Assembly: GCF_024707125.1 (NCBI RefSeq)
Contig: NZ_JANQAH010000010.1
Span: 62,001 to 126,000 of the forward strand
Direction of reading: 5' to 3'
DNA length: 64,000 nt
DNA from: Devosia sp.
GTDB lineage: Bacteria; Pseudomonadota; Alphaproteobacteria; Rhizobiales; Devosiaceae
Shown here piece by piece: positions 25,243-34,798 of the stretch (positions are counted from its first letter, which is position 1; each line of letters begins with the position of its first letter). Below the pieces are notes generated by a model. That model made no database searches and was not told the origin of the DNA. It saw nothing but the letters and a program-made list of their open reading frames with translations. The translations under genes and the position numbers were made by a program.

Positions 25243-26943
25243 TTGAACCGGGCAGAGTTAGGCGTGACGGGGATTTCCTTTTTGCAGCGTGGTGTTTTTC
25301 TGCGTTTTGTCGCAGCGACGCTTGTAACTATTTGTTTGGCCGGCATTTTTGCCGTGCAACCGGCGCTGGCCGCGACCGAGCGCGCGCTCTATCTCTACTA
25401 TACGCACACCAAGGAAACCTCGCGCATCGTCTTCAAGCGCAATGGTCAATATGTGCAATCGGGCCTTAACGAGCTCAACCAGTTCCTGCGCGACTGGCGC
25501 CGCAACGAACCCACCAAGATGGACCCCCGCCTCTTCGACCTGATTTGGGAGGTTTATCAAGAGGTTGGCGGCTCGCAGCCGATCAACGTCGTCTCCGCTT
25601 ACCGCTCCCCCGCCACCAATGCCATGCTGGCGGACAAGTCTTCGGGCGTCGCCGACAATTCCCAGCACATGCGCGGCACTGCGATGGATTTCTTCATCCC
25701 CGGCGTGCCGCTGGCAAAATTGCGTGCCGTGGCAATGAGTAAGCAGGTCGGCGGCGTCGGTTTCTACCCCACCTCGGGCAGCCCCTTCGTTCATCTTGAC
25801 GTCGGCTCGGTCCGCGCCTGGCCGCGCATGACCCGCGCACAGTTGAAAGAAATCTTCCCCGACGGCCGCACCATGCACCTGCCGACCGACGGCAAGCCGC
25901 TCTCGCAGGAAGGCTACAACATCGCCCTCGCCGAGTGGAAACAGTGCCACGCCTATCCCTGCAACGGCCGCGGTTCGTCAGGCACCATGGTTGCCGATGC
26001 CGGCGGCGGTAATGGCAAGACGCTGATGGACGTACTGTTTGGCGGCAAGCCGGGCAGCGCCCCCGCCCCCGTCGCTGCAGCAGCCCCTGCCCCGGTGCAG
26101 GTTGCCGCCGTGGCGCCGCAAGCTGCTACCTCCGACCTTGCTCCCGTTCCCGCTCCGCGCCCGGCCAGCATGATGGTTGCTGCGGCCGCACCGCAGGCGG
26201 CCGCCGTGGCCCCGATCCCGGCCGATCCCGCTTTCATGCCCTTTTCGACCGTCGGCAGCGCGCCGCTCGATGCAGCGGAATTGACGACGCCCGTGATGGC
26301 GCCGATCCCGGCGATGAAGTCCGAAACCCTGCGCGTCGCCACGGCCTCGGCTTTGCCGGCCGGTGATGCGGTAACGGCCCTCGCCGCGCTCACTGAACCG
26401 CCGACGCCCATGCCGCCGCTCCGCGCGGCCGAGCCTGAAGTCACGCTTACGGCCTATGCGGCTGCCCCCACCGGCCTCGGTCGTCCGGTGATCGCCTCGC
26501 TCGGCCCCACCGTGACCGGCTCCATCCCGGCAACGCCCGCCGCCTCGCGCTCCGTTCTGGCTTCCGTCGGCACCCCAATGCCGACCGAACTGACGGCGCT
26601 GCCGCCCTCCCAGAACGAAATGGCGAACCTCTTCTCCGGCACCTTCACCGCTGCCGAAGCGGCCCAGGAAGCCGACCTCGTCGCGGCCCTCACCAGTCAT
26701 GTCTCGCGCCCGGTTGCCGATGGCATGCGCAAGCCCGACCTCGTCGCCCCCGATTTCGAACACGTCGCCGACGTTTTCGCCGCGCCAGCCAGCCTCAGCT
26801 CGAACCATTTCGCCGTGATCTTTGATCGCGACGAGGCCGATTTCGACCCGACCCCGGAAATGGGCCGCTATGTCATCGTCATGGGTGCCGGCGAAGACAC
26901 GACCATGGGCGGAAATCGCCGTTTCGCACCGGCGACCAACTAA
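25243..26943 (+). CDS. DUF882 (M15-like) periplasmic protein with long Ala/Pro-rich tail
   Basis: This protein of about 566 residues has a signal peptide or anchor (GVFLRFVAATLVTICLAGIFAVQPALA), then a DUF882/YcbK domain (about 45-215). Visible motifs are VVSAYRSPATNAML, SQHMRGTAMDFFIPG and GSPFVHLDVGSVRAWPR, giving the zinc ligands H, D and H of the LAS/M15 peptidase fold. Residues from about 250 on are low-complexity Ala/Pro/Val sequence of unknown role. The first start is TTG 25243; GTG 25264 is an alternative. It lies 174 bases after the L,D-transpeptidase and likely cuts or binds peptidoglycan peptides. Confidence 0.88.
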   Translation: MNRAELGVTGISFLQRGVFLRFVAATLVTICLAGIFAVQPALAATERALYLYYTHTKETSRIVFKRNGQYVQSGLNELNQFLRDWRRNEPTKMDPRLFDLIWEVYQEVGGSQPINVVSAYRSPATNAMLADKSSGVADNSQHMRGTAMDFFIPGVPLAKLRAVAMSKQVGGVGFYPTSGSPFVHLDVGSVRAWPRMTRAQLKEIFPDGRTMHLPTDGKPLSQEGYNIALAEWKQCHAYPCNGRGSSGTMVADAGGGNGKTLMDVLFGGKPGSAPAPVAAAAPAPVQVAAVAPQAATSDLAPVPAPRPASMMVAAAAPQAAAVAPIPADPAFMPFSTVGSAPLDAAELTTPVMAPIPAMKSETLRVATASALPAGDAVTALAALTEPPTPMPPLRAAEPEVTLTAYAAAPTGLGRPVIASLGPTVTGSIPATPAASRSVLASVGTPMPTELTALPPSQNEMANLFSGTFTAAEAAQEADLVAALTSHVSRPVADGMRKPDLVAPDFEHVADVFAAPASLSSNHFAVIFDRDEADFDPTPEMGRYVIVMGAGEDTTMGGNRRFAPATN

Positions 26944-27087
26944 AACGCGGCCAGGTGCCGCATCCGCGCCACTTTCTTTGATTTCAAGCGTTTGATGTGA
27001 CCGGCGCCGCGTGGTGCCGGTCCTTGCATTGGCACAGGCACGCGCCTAAAGAACTCGTGTTGCCGCCGCTTCCCAAGGAGCCCCCGC

Positions 27088-29016
27088 TTGGCCGAAAAGC
27101 CGCAAACTCCGTTGCTCGACACGGTCCAATCGCCCGCCGACCTGCGCGCCCTTCCTCGCGAGCAGCTGCGCCAGCTTGCCGATGAACTGCGCACCGAAAT
27201 GGTCGATGCGGTTTCCGTCACCGGCGGCCATCTCGGCGCCGGCCTCGGCGTGGTTGAACTGACGGTCGCCCTGCACGCGGTTTTCGACACGCCGCATGAT
27301 CGCATCATCTGGGACGTCGGCCACCAGGCCTATCCGCACAAGATTCTGACTGGTCGTCGCGACCGTATCCGCACCCTGCGCCAGAAGGATGGCCTTTCCG
27401 GCTTCACCCGCCGCGCCGAAAGCGAATACGACCCCTTTGGCGCCGGCCATTCTTCGACCTCGATTTCGGCCGGCCTCGGCATGGCCGTCGCCAGCGAGCA
27501 TCTCGGCACGCCGCGCAATGTCGTCGCCGTTATCGGCGATGGCGCCATGTCCGCTGGCATGGCCTATGAAGCCATGAACAATGCCGGAGACATGGACGCC
27601 CGCCTCGTTGTGATCCTCAACGACAATGACATGTCGATCGCGCCGCCGACCGGCGCGCTCCGGGCCTATCTCGCCCAGCTCGTCTCGAGCCCGGCCTATC
27701 GCGGTACGCGCGATGCGGCAAAGTCTATCGTCAGCAAGCTACCAAAACCGCTGCACGAGCCGGCCCGCAAAACCGAAGAATTCGCCCGCTCGTTCTTTAC
27801 CGGCGGCACGCTCTTTGAAGAGCTCGGCTTCTACTATGTCGGCCCCATCGACGGGCACAATCTCGACCACCTGCTTCCGGTGCTCGACAATGTGCGCGAG
27901 ATGGAAAAGGGCCCTGTGCTGATCCATGTCGTGACCAAGAAGGGCAAGGGCTATGCCCCGGCCGAAAACTCGGCCGACAAATATCACGGCGTCTCAAAAT
28001 TCAACGTCATCACCGGCGCCCAGACCAAGGCACCGTCCAATGCGCCCTCCTATACCTCGGTCTTTGCGTCGAGTCTCATTCAGGAGGCCGAGACCGACAA
28101 GCGCGTCGTTGCCGTCACCGCCGCCATGCCCAACGGCACCGGCCTCGACAAGTTCGCTGAACTCTTCCCCACGCGCATCTACGACGTCGGCATTGCCGAG
28201 CAGCACGCCGTCACCTTTGCGGCCGGCCTTGCCAGCGAAGGTATGCGCCCCTTCTGCGCCATCTATTCGACCTTCCTGCAGCGCGCCTATGACCAGGTGA
28301 TCCACGACGTGGCCATCCAGGGCCTGCCGGTGCGCTTCGCCATCGACCGCGCCGGCTTTGTCGGCGCCGATGGCCCGACCCATGCCGGCAACTATGACAA
28401 TGCCTATCTCGGTGCCATTCCCGGCATCGTGCAGATGGCCGCATCTGACGAAGCCGAACTCCGCCATATGGTTGCGACCGCCGCCGCCTATGACGCCGGC
28501 CCGATCAGCTTCCGCTATCCGCGCGGCGACGGCATGGGCGTCGATATGCCCGTCCGTGGCGAGATCCTGCCCATCGGCAAAGGCCGCATCGTGCGCCAAG
28601 GCAGCACCATTGCCCTTCTCTCCTATGGCACGCGCCTGGGCGAAGTCATGGCCGCTGCTGATAAGCTGGCCGCCCTCGGCCTCAACCCGACCATCGCCGA
28701 TGCGCGCTTCCTAAAACCGCTCGACGAAGAACTGACCGCCCACCTCGCCCAGACCCACGACGTGCTGATCACGACCGAAGAAGGTGGCCTCGGCGGGTTT
28801 GGCAGCCATGTCGCGACCTTCCTCGCCTCGAACGGCTTCCTCGACGGCAAGGTGCGCTTCCGTCCGCTGATGATCCCGGATCGCTTTGACGAGCATTCGA
28901 GCCAGTCCGACATGTACGCCGCTGCCGGCCTCGATCGCCACGGCATCGTCCAGACCGCGCTGACCGCCCTCGGCTACGACGAAGCCGCCATGAAGGCGGC
29001 CCTCGCACAGGCCTAG
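27088..29016 (+). CDS. dxs: 1-deoxy-D-xylulose-5-phosphate synthase
   Basis: This 642-residue enzyme condenses pyruvate with glyceraldehyde 3-phosphate, the first step of the MEP isoprenoid pathway, using thiamine diphosphate. Diagnostic parts are [36 protein letters not shown], the ThDP motif [18 protein letters not shown]...[25 protein letters not shown] and [15 protein letters not shown]. The start is TTG 27088, with AAGGAG seven bases earlier and DXS-like sequence from the first residues; no ATG in this frame would do. A strong terminator follows at 29041. Confidence 0.97.
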   Translation: MAEKPQTPLLDTVQSPADLRALPREQLRQLADELRTEMVDAVSVTGGHLGAGLGVVELTVALHAVFDTPHDRIIWDVGHQAYPHKILTGRRDRIRTLRQKDGLSGFTRRAESEYDPFGAGHSSTSISAGLGMAVASEHLGTPRNVVAVIGDGAMSAGMAYEAMNNAGDMDARLVVILNDNDMSIAPPTGALRAYLAQLVSSPAYRGTRDAAKSIVSKLPKPLHEPARKTEEFARSFFTGGTLFEELGFYYVGPIDGHNLDHLLPVLDNVREMEKGPVLIHVVTKKGKGYAPAENSADKYHGVSKFNVITGAQTKAPSNAPSYTSVFASSLIQEAETDKRVVAVTAAMPNGTGLDKFAELFPTRIYDVGIAEQHAVTFAAGLASEGMRPFCAIYSTFLQRAYDQVIHDVAIQGLPVRFAIDRAGFVGADGPTHAGNYDNAYLGAIPGIVQMAASDEAELRHMVATAAAYDAGPISFRYPRGDGMGVDMPVRGEILPIGKGRIVRQGSTIALLSYGTRLGEVMAAADKLAALGLNPTIADARFLKPLDEELTAHLAQTHDVLITTEEGGLGGFGSHVATFLASNGFLDGKVRFRPLMIPDRFDEHSSQSDMYAAAGLDRHGIVQTALTALGYDEAAMKAALAQA

Positions 29017-29040
29017 TCCGGTCCCAAAAAGCGCATAAAA

Positions 29041-29064
29041 AAATCCCCGCTCGCGCGGGGATTT
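29041..29064. terminator. bidirectional terminator between dxs and glycosyltransferase gene
   Basis: AAATCCCCGC and GCGGGGATTT form a ten-base stem with a TCGC loop, preceded by an A-run and followed by TTTTTG. It can serve dxs on the plus strand and the convergent glycosyltransferase gene on the minus strand. Confidence 0.92.
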
Positions 29065-29086
29065 TTGTTTGGGGTGATGCCCTGCC

Positions 29087-30226
29087 TTACTTCCAGGTAA
29101 AGGCGCGGGTCACGGCATAGTTGAACACCGAGCTCATGATCGCGCCCGAGAGGCCGGCGACAAAGGTCTGGTGATCCCACTGGTAGATCGCATTGGCGAC
29201 CGAAATATTGGCAATGCCGCCGAGCGCGCAGATGGCGCAGAAGCTCAAAAAGCCCGTGACCAGACGCGTGCCCTTCAGCTTGCGGTCAGCATAGGTCAGG
29301 TTGTTGTTGAGCACGAAATTCCAGCCCATCGCGATCAGCGTCGCCGCGATCTGCGACACCACAAAGCCCTGACCAAAGATCGAGGTGAAGAGCGCCAGCG
29401 CCGCAAGGTGAACGACGACACCCGTGCCCCCCACGAGACCGAACAGCAGGAAGCTGGGCGGCAGCGCGCCAGCCGTCATCTTCGACACCCAGAGGCCGAG
29501 ATACTGGATCACGATCAGCGGGTTCATCTTGCTCTCGCCCGCATGGCGCGGACGGAACGTATAGGGCACTTCGGCTATTCTGAGCGGCTTGCCCATGCGG
29601 GCCGAGGTGACGATCAGATCGATGAGAATCTTGAACCCGTCACTCGCGAGCTTCGGCGCCGCTTCCAGTGCCGCCTCGCGGCGCATCAGGAAAAAGCCGC
29701 TCATCGGATCGCTGACGGCCTGCCCCGCAATCATGCCGGCAAGGCGATTGGCAAGATTGCTGCCCGAAAGGCGCGTGGCGCTGAGGCCATCGCCGGCCGA
29801 ACCGCCCTCGGCAAAGCGCGAACCGACGACGAGATCAGCGCCATTGATCGCCTTGGCCAGCATCTTGGGAAGGATGGTTTCGTCATGCTGGTGGTCGGCA
29901 TCGATGACAGCCACATAGGGCGCCGCGGTAACGGCCATGCCTTCGACACAGGCCGAAGCCAGACCCCGACGACCAAAGCGCCGGACGCAGCGGATATTGG
30001 CATAGACCCGGCTCAGCTCATTGACGACGTCAGCCGTCCCGTCGGGGCTATTGTCGTCGACGACGATCATTTCCCAGGGCGTGTCGCCCAGCGCCAGCGC
30101 GACTTTTTCGTAAAGCAACTCGATATTGCCCCGCTCATTATAGGAGGGGACGATGACGGCAAGCTGCGGGGGACGGAAATTGGTATGAAGTGCGACGCTG
30201 GCTTCTTGGATGGGGCCGTTCGACAT
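29087..30226 (-). CDS. glycosyltransferase family 2 (polyprenyl-P-mannose synthase-like) fused to GtrA domain
   Basis: The N-terminal GT2 domain (about 15-235) reads LAVIVPSYNERGNIELLYEKV, IVVDDNSPDGTADVV, IDADHQHDETILPKML and SRFAEGGSAGDGL, the DPM1 pattern for transfer of a sugar from a nucleotide to polyprenyl phosphate. The C-terminal about 120 residues hold four membrane segments of the GtrA family (LFGLVGGTGVVVHLAALALF ... YAVTRAFTWK), often linked to flipping of the lipid-sugar. I give ATG 30226; in-frame starts at 30256 and 30280 are possible. It is divergent from the PIG-V-like gene, which could use the lipid-linked sugar it makes. Confidence 0.9.
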   Translation of the reverse strand: MSNGPIQEASVALHTNFRPPQLAVIVPSYNERGNIELLYEKVALALGDTPWEMIVVDDNSPDGTADVVNELSRVYANIRCVRRFGRRGLASACVEGMAVTAAPYVAVIDADHQHDETILPKMLAKAINGADLVVGSRFAEGGSAGDGLSATRLSGSNLANRLAGMIAGQAVSDPMSGFFLMRREAALEAAPKLASDGFKILIDLIVTSARMGKPLRIAEVPYTFRPRHAGESKMNPLIVIQYLGLWVSKMTAGALPPSFLLFGLVGGTGVVVHLAALALFTSIFGQGFVVSQIAATLIAMGWNFVLNNNLTYADRKLKGTRLVTGFLSFCAICALGGIANISVANAIYQWDHQTFVAGLSGAIMSSVFNYAVTRAFTWK

Positions 30227-30370
30227 TTTTTCTTGAGCACTCTGGCTGCGGGGCATTTCCCTTAAAAGCACGCCGCGCACTTAAAGTTGCGTGGGATAGA
30301 TTTCATAGCAGGGTTGCGCCCAGCGCAGATGTGGCCCGCCACGCTTTGTGCCAATCCACACATTCCCCTC

Positions 30371-31540
30371 ATGGCTGGAGGCGCCGTGCATTCCCCCAGT
30401 ACCGATTTCAGGCAGGACCGGCCCACTGCGATAGTCCTGCTTTTGCCGCTCATTTTCGTGCTGAGCGGCACGCTGATCCGCTTCCTCGCCTTCCGCTATG
30501 CTGAGCCCGATACCGAATGGACGCAGTATTTCGACGCACTCTGCCGTTGGGATTGCACCTGGTACATCCGCATGGCCGAAACCGGCTATGACACTTTCCC
30601 GGTGCCTTCGCGTGTCTCCGCCGGCAATTGGGCCTTCTTTCCGTTCTACCCGATCCTCGTCGGACTGATCGGCAAGCTTATCCCGCTACCCACCATCGTG
30701 CTGGCAAGCCTGCTCTCGATCGCCACCGCCTATGCCGCTGTCATCGTCGCCTGGCCGCTTCTGGGCCGAAACATCAGGGCCTACACGCTCTACGCGGCCT
30801 TCGTGCTGTCCGGCCCCCTGTCGTTCTATTTCACCACCTTCTTCACCGAGGTGATGTTCGTCCTCCTGACGACCCTGGTCTTCCGCTTCCTCGGCCGCTC
30901 CGACTATCTCGGCGCTGCCGCCTCCGCAGCCCTGCTCTCTGGCACGCGCATCGTCGGCGTCTTCGCCTCGCTCTCCATCGGCGTGAAAGCGCTGATGGAT
31001 TACCGACAGGACAAGGGGACGTGGCGCGGCATAGTGGGCGGCCTTCTCGGGCAACCGAAACTGGTCCTTGCCATCTTCATCTCGCCGCTCGGCTTTTTCA
31101 CCTATGCGGCCTTCCTCAATTACTGGATCGGCGATGGCCTCGCCTTCAGCCACACCCAGCGCGCCTGGGGCCGCCAGATTGCCAATCCCGCGACCTATCT
31201 GTGGGAAGGTCTCGTCAATTGGCCGAATGGCGGCGCCCTGCTGAGCAATTCCCAGATCCTCGCCCTCGCCGCCGTCACCGGCCTCGTCATCACCGGCGTC
31301 CTCGCCTGGCGCAAGCAGTGGCCCGCCGTGGTCTTCTGCCTCTTCTGCATCATCATTCCGCTCGCGGCCGGCCTTGCCTCCATGCTGCGGTTCATGGCCG
31401 GCATGGCGCCGATCACCATCACGGCGGCAACGATCCTGGGCAAAAACCGCGTGATTTTCGCCATCAGCCTCATCGGCCTGATCATCGGCGCCTGGTTCGT
31501 CACCCTTGCTTGGCTGGGAGGCAATGTTGCGCTTGTCTGA
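30371..31540 (+). CDS. PIG-V-like membrane mannosyltransferase family protein
   Basis: This integral membrane protein of about 389 residues has roughly nine hydrophobic segments. Early DALCRWDCTWYIRMAETGY followed by NWAFFPFYPILVGLIGKL is the conserved core of PIG-V-related glycosyltransferases (GT-C fold), where the acidic residues near WD bind the lipid-phosphate donor. Such enzymes move a sugar from a polyprenyl carrier to an acceptor on the outer face of the membrane. The acceptor is unknown. The next gene overlaps it by 17 bases. Confidence 0.8.
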   Translation: MAGGAVHSPSTDFRQDRPTAIVLLLPLIFVLSGTLIRFLAFRYAEPDTEWTQYFDALCRWDCTWYIRMAETGYDTFPVPSRVSAGNWAFFPFYPILVGLIGKLIPLPTIVLASLLSIATAYAAVIVAWPLLGRNIRAYTLYAAFVLSGPLSFYFTTFFTEVMFVLLTTLVFRFLGRSDYLGAAASAALLSGTRIVGVFASLSIGVKALMDYRQDKGTWRGIVGGLLGQPKLVLAIFISPLGFFTYAAFLNYWIGDGLAFSHTQRAWGRQIANPATYLWEGLVNWPNGGALLSNSQILALAAVTGLVITGVLAWRKQWPAVVFCLFCIIIPLAAGLASMLRFMAGMAPITITAATILGKNRVIFAISLIGLIIGAWFVTLAWLGGNVALV

Positions 31541-32129
31541 TCGCTCGCCGCTGACCCTCGGCGCCTATGCCCTCGCGGCCATCCTCGCCCTCTTCGAGCT
31601 CGCCGTCCTCTGGCAGGCGCTGCACCCCAATGTCTCAGCCGACTATCGCGCCTACTATATCGACCGCACCACCACCTGCCTGCCGCAGCCGGTTACGGGA
31701 GAATATGTGCTGGGTACGGAACTGAATTTCCGCTCCGAAGGCGACGAAACGCGCGAACTTCGCCCCTGCGGGTGGACCGGCCCGGCCGGTGACGGCACCC
31801 ATTCGGTCGGCGAAACCTCGCGCCTGCGCTTTGCTGTCGACGCACAGGGCCCGCTGACCCTGATGCTGGAATTGACCGGCGTCACCCTGCCGGGCCCAGC
31901 CCAACAGCGCGTCCTCATTTCCGCCAACGGTCATGACATCGGGGAAATCGCCGTAACGCCCGACAAGGCCGAGCGCTTTGTCATTTCAATCCCGGCAAGT
32001 GCTTTGGATGATGATGGCTTTGTCGACCTGAAATTCGACTATCCCGATGCCATCTCGCCGGGAAAGCGGGTTTCGAACACCTATTGGCGCTCGATAAAAC
32101 TCACCACTGCGTCGCTCAGCCCGGCTTGA
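31524..32129 (+). CDS. hypothetical membrane-anchored beta-sandwich protein
   Basis: This 201-residue protein has one N-terminal membrane segment (LTLGAYALAAILALFELAVLW) and then an extracytoplasmic part with strands such as RLRFAVDAQGPLTLMLELTGV, QQRVLISANGHDIGEI and ERFVISIPASAL. This resembles the jelly-roll-like domain attached to some membrane glycosyltransferases (DUF7024-type), but that assignment is uncertain. A GGGAGG ribosome site and overlap with the upstream gene show co-translation, so it is probably the accessory domain of that enzyme, encoded separately. Confidence 0.7.
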   Translation: MLRLSDRSPLTLGAYALAAILALFELAVLWQALHPNVSADYRAYYIDRTTTCLPQPVTGEYVLGTELNFRSEGDETRELRPCGWTGPAGDGTHSVGETSRLRFAVDAQGPLTLMLELTGVTLPGPAQQRVLISANGHDIGEIAVTPDKAERFVISIPASALDDDGFVDLKFDYPDAISPGKRVSNTYWRSIKLTTASLSPA

Positions 32130-32140
32130 CCGGGCTGAGC
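32114..32140. terminator. hairpin shared by convergent genes
   Basis: GCTCAGCCCGG (32114-32124) pairs perfectly with CCGGGCTGAGC (32130-32140). It overlaps the end of the plus-strand gene and precedes the gapR stop. No long T-run follows on either strand. Confidence 0.55.
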
Positions 32141-32150
32141 CGCAAAAGCC

Positions 32151-32414
32151 TTAGTGGTCGGAAGCGCCTTCGATCATGCCGAGCGCCGACATGTAGAGCT
32201 CGAGTATGGCTTCCTGCTCCATACGCTCATTGGCGTCCTGCTTGCGGATCGTGACGATCTTGCGCAGGATTTTCGTATCAAAGCCGTTGCCCTTGGCTTC
32301 GGCGTAGATTTCCTTGATGTCAGCCGCGATGGCGGCCTTTTCTTCTTCCATCCGCTCGATGCGCTCGATAAAGGCGCGGAGCTGGTCCTGGGCGACGCTG
32401 TCTTCGACGGCCAT
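32151..32414 (-). CDS. gapR: GapR family DNA-binding protein (DUF2312)
   Basis: This 87-residue protein matches GapR throughout: [69 protein letters not shown]. It is a nucleoid-associated protein of alphaproteobacteria that clamps overtwisted DNA ahead of replication and transcription. The whole protein is helical coiled coil, as expected for its tetrameric ring. Length is standard. It stands alone, facing the DUF1036-pyk pair across a 174-base gap. Confidence 0.95.
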   Translation of the reverse strand: MAVEDSVAQDQLRAFIERIERMEEEKAAIAADIKEIYAEAKGNGFDTKILRKIVTIRKQDANERMEQEAILELYMSALGMIEGASDH

Positions 32415-32588
32415 CGTAAACCTCTTTTTGTTCTGGCTGTCTTGAACCCCATGGGCTCGCGCGGTTCAAGCCCTTGACTGGCCGATTCTCTACAGATCAC
32501 CGCATTGCATGCCCGCAATTCCGTCAAATCCCGTCATTAGCCATTGACCCGACTTGTCGCATCGGCTCAAACACTCCCGGTATCTCCC

Positions 32589-33167
32589 ATGACCAATGGC
32601 CCGCTCTTGCACCGCTTCTGCCTCGGCTCGACGCTTTTGCCGCTTCTTGCGGGTGGCTTTTTTCTAAGCCCGGTCGCGCCGGCCTATGCGGACCTTCGCA
32701 TCTGCAACGAGACCGCCAATATCCTCTCCGTGGCCCTTGGCTATCGCGCCGAACGTGGCTGGATGAGTGAAGGCTGGTGGCAAACCCCGCCCGGCGATTG
32801 CCGCACCCTCTATCAAGGCGACCTGCAACGGCGCTTTTATTACCTCTATGCCGTCGACGATATTGGCGGCGGCGCCTGGGACGGCCAGGTGTTCATGTGC
32901 ACGCGTGATGAAACCTTCACAATATTCGGGGTTGAGGATTGCCTCGCGCGGGGCTATGAGCGCACCGGGTTCTTTGAAATCGATACCCAGAACCGGACGG
33001 ACTGGACGCTGCAGCTGACCGAAAGCGCGGGCGCGCCCAATGTGGTCGGTCCGGACGCCGGTGAAGATCTCGAAGAGCCAGCCTTCCTGGTTGACCCCGA
33101 AAATGCCGATCAGGTGGTACCCCTTCCGCCACCACCACCAGACAGACAGAGCACGGATACGCAATGA
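32589..33167 (+). CDS. DUF1036 domain-containing exported protein
   Basis: This protein of about 192 residues has a signal peptide (LLHRFCLGSTLLPLLAGGFFLSPVAPAYA), then a DUF1036 domain: LRICNETANILSVALGYRAERGWMSEGWWQTPPGDCRTLY, FYYLYAVDD and FTIFGVEDCLARGYERTGFFEIDTQ. Four cysteines in the mature part may form disulfides. The C-terminal about 40 residues are acidic and proline-rich. Its function is unknown. It overlaps the pyk start by four bases, an arrangement I associate with this bacterial order. ATG 32589 is preferred to TTG 32544. Confidence 0.88.
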   Translation: MTNGPLLHRFCLGSTLLPLLAGGFFLSPVAPAYADLRICNETANILSVALGYRAERGWMSEGWWQTPPGDCRTLYQGDLQRRFYYLYAVDDIGGGAWDGQVFMCTRDETFTIFGVEDCLARGYERTGFFEIDTQNRTDWTLQLTESAGAPNVVGPDAGEDLEEPAFLVDPENADQVVPLPPPPPDRQSTDTQ

Positions 33168-34603
33168 GACGGATCAGACGCGCAAAGATCCTCGCCACCC
33201 TCGGGCCCGCAAGCAACGAGGAAAAGATGATCGAGGAACTGGCAAAGGCCGGTGCGGACGTATTCCGCATCAATATGAGCCATGCCAGCCACGAGCTTCT
33301 GCATCAGACCGTTGCGCGCATCCGCAATGTCGAAGCGCGCCTGAAGCACCCGCTCGGCGTGCTGGTCGACCTGCAGGGCCCAAAGCTCCGCGTCTGGAAG
33401 TTTGCCGAGGGCTCGGTCAACCTGGTCCAGGGCCAGAAATTCACGCTCGACAGCGACAAGAACGACAACGGCAATTCCGAGCGCGTCTACCTGCCGCATC
33501 CGGAAATCATCGAAAGCGTCTCTGTCGGAGACCGTCTCCTTTTGGACGATGGCAAGCTGCAGCTCAAGGCGACTAAAGTCGGAGGCGGCGTCATCGAGAC
33601 CGAAGTCATCTATGGTGGCAAGCTCTCGGACAAGAAGGGCGTTTCCCTGCCCGATACGCTGCTCCCGACCGGTGCTCTCACCGAAAAGGACCATGCCGAC
33701 CTCTTGGAAGGCCTCAAGGCCGAGGCCGACTGGATCGCCCTCTCCTTCGTGCAGCGTCCTGAAGACATCATCGACGTGCGCAAGATCGTCCAGGGCCGCG
33801 CCGGCGTCATGGCCAAGATCGAAAAGCCCCAGGCCATCGATCGCCTCGAAGAGATCGTGAAGCTTTCCGACGCCATCATGGTCGCCCGCGGCGACCTCGG
33901 CGTCGAACTGCCGCTCGAAACCGTTCCGGGTCTGCAGAAGCGCATGATCCGCATGTCTCGCCGCTATGGCAAGCCGGTGGTCGTGGCAACGCAGATGCTC
34001 GAATCCATGATCACTGCGCCCGTCCCGACCCGTGCCGAAGTCTCGGACGTGTCCATCGCCGTCTTCGAAGGCGCCGATGCCGTCATGCTCTCGGCGGAGT
34101 CCGCTTCGGGCCAGTACCCGATCGAAGCCGTCGCGACCATGAACAAGGTGGCCGTTGCCGTCGAAAGCGACGCCAACTACCGCAACATCATCCGCGCCGC
34201 CCAGACCGAACCGGAAGCAACCGCTGCCGACGCCATTTCGGCTGCAACGCGCCAGGTTGCCGAAACGCTCGATCTTGCTGCCATCGTCACCTACACGGCC
34301 TCGGGCTCGACCGGCATCCGCGCCGCCCGCGAGCGTCCCAGCAAGCCCATCATCGTGCTCTCGCCCAATATGCGTACCATCCGCCGCATGTCGGTGGTGT
34401 GGGGCGTCCATTGCGTGCAGACCGAAGATGCGGTCTCGCTCGAAGACATGGTCGATCGCGCCTGCGTCATCGCCTATCAGGAAGGCTTTGCCCGCCCCGG
34501 CGACCGCATCGCCATCACCGCCGGCATTCCACTCGGCACCCCTGGCGCGACCAACATGCTCCGCATCGCCTTCGTCCGCCAAGACGGCGCCGGTTCGAGC
34601 TAA
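33164..34603 (+). CDS. pyk: pyruvate kinase
   Basis: This 479-residue enzyme makes ATP and pyruvate from phosphoenolpyruvate at the end of glycolysis. Seen are RRAKILATLGPASNEEKMIEELAKAGADVFRINMSHA, VLVDLQGPKLRV, the catalytic lysine motif VMAKIEKPQAIDRLEEI, MVARGDLGVELPLETVP, VATQMLESMI and the C-terminal allosteric domain (TASGSTGIRAARERP). Length is typical. ATG 33164 overlaps the DUF1036 stop, so the two are co-translated. A terminator follows at 34630. Confidence 0.97.
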   Translation: MRRIRRAKILATLGPASNEEKMIEELAKAGADVFRINMSHASHELLHQTVARIRNVEARLKHPLGVLVDLQGPKLRVWKFAEGSVNLVQGQKFTLDSDKNDNGNSERVYLPHPEIIESVSVGDRLLLDDGKLQLKATKVGGGVIETEVIYGGKLSDKKGVSLPDTLLPTGALTEKDHADLLEGLKAEADWIALSFVQRPEDIIDVRKIVQGRAGVMAKIEKPQAIDRLEEIVKLSDAIMVARGDLGVELPLETVPGLQKRMIRMSRRYGKPVVVATQMLESMITAPVPTRAEVSDVSIAVFEGADAVMLSAESASGQYPIEAVATMNKVAVAVESDANYRNIIRAAQTEPEATAADAISAATRQVAETLDLAAIVTYTASGSTGIRAARERPSKPIIVLSPNMRTIRRMSVVWGVHCVQTEDAVSLEDMVDRACVIAYQEGFARPGDRIAITAGIPLGTPGATNMLRIAFVRQDGAGSS

Positions 34604-34629
34604 GGCGCGATCCCGCACGAGACTCCACA

Positions 34630-34656
34630 AAGGCCCCGAAAAGATCGGGGCCTTTT
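34630..34656 (+). terminator. Rho-independent terminator after pyk
   Basis: GGCCCCGA AAAGA TCGGGGCC forms an eight-base stem, extended by A-T pairs and followed by TTTTCTGTTTT, 27 bases past the pyk stop. Confidence 0.92.
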
Positions 34657-34798
34657 CTGTTTTGGGGGATCTGCCTCCGCCACCGTCTCGCCTCTCGACT
34701 TGGTTTACACTTGGTATAAAATCATCTCCACGTGATGGGATCCTGGCTGCAGATGCAGACCTTCGCATCCTGCGGCCGCCTTCTCGGTGGAGGGCCAG

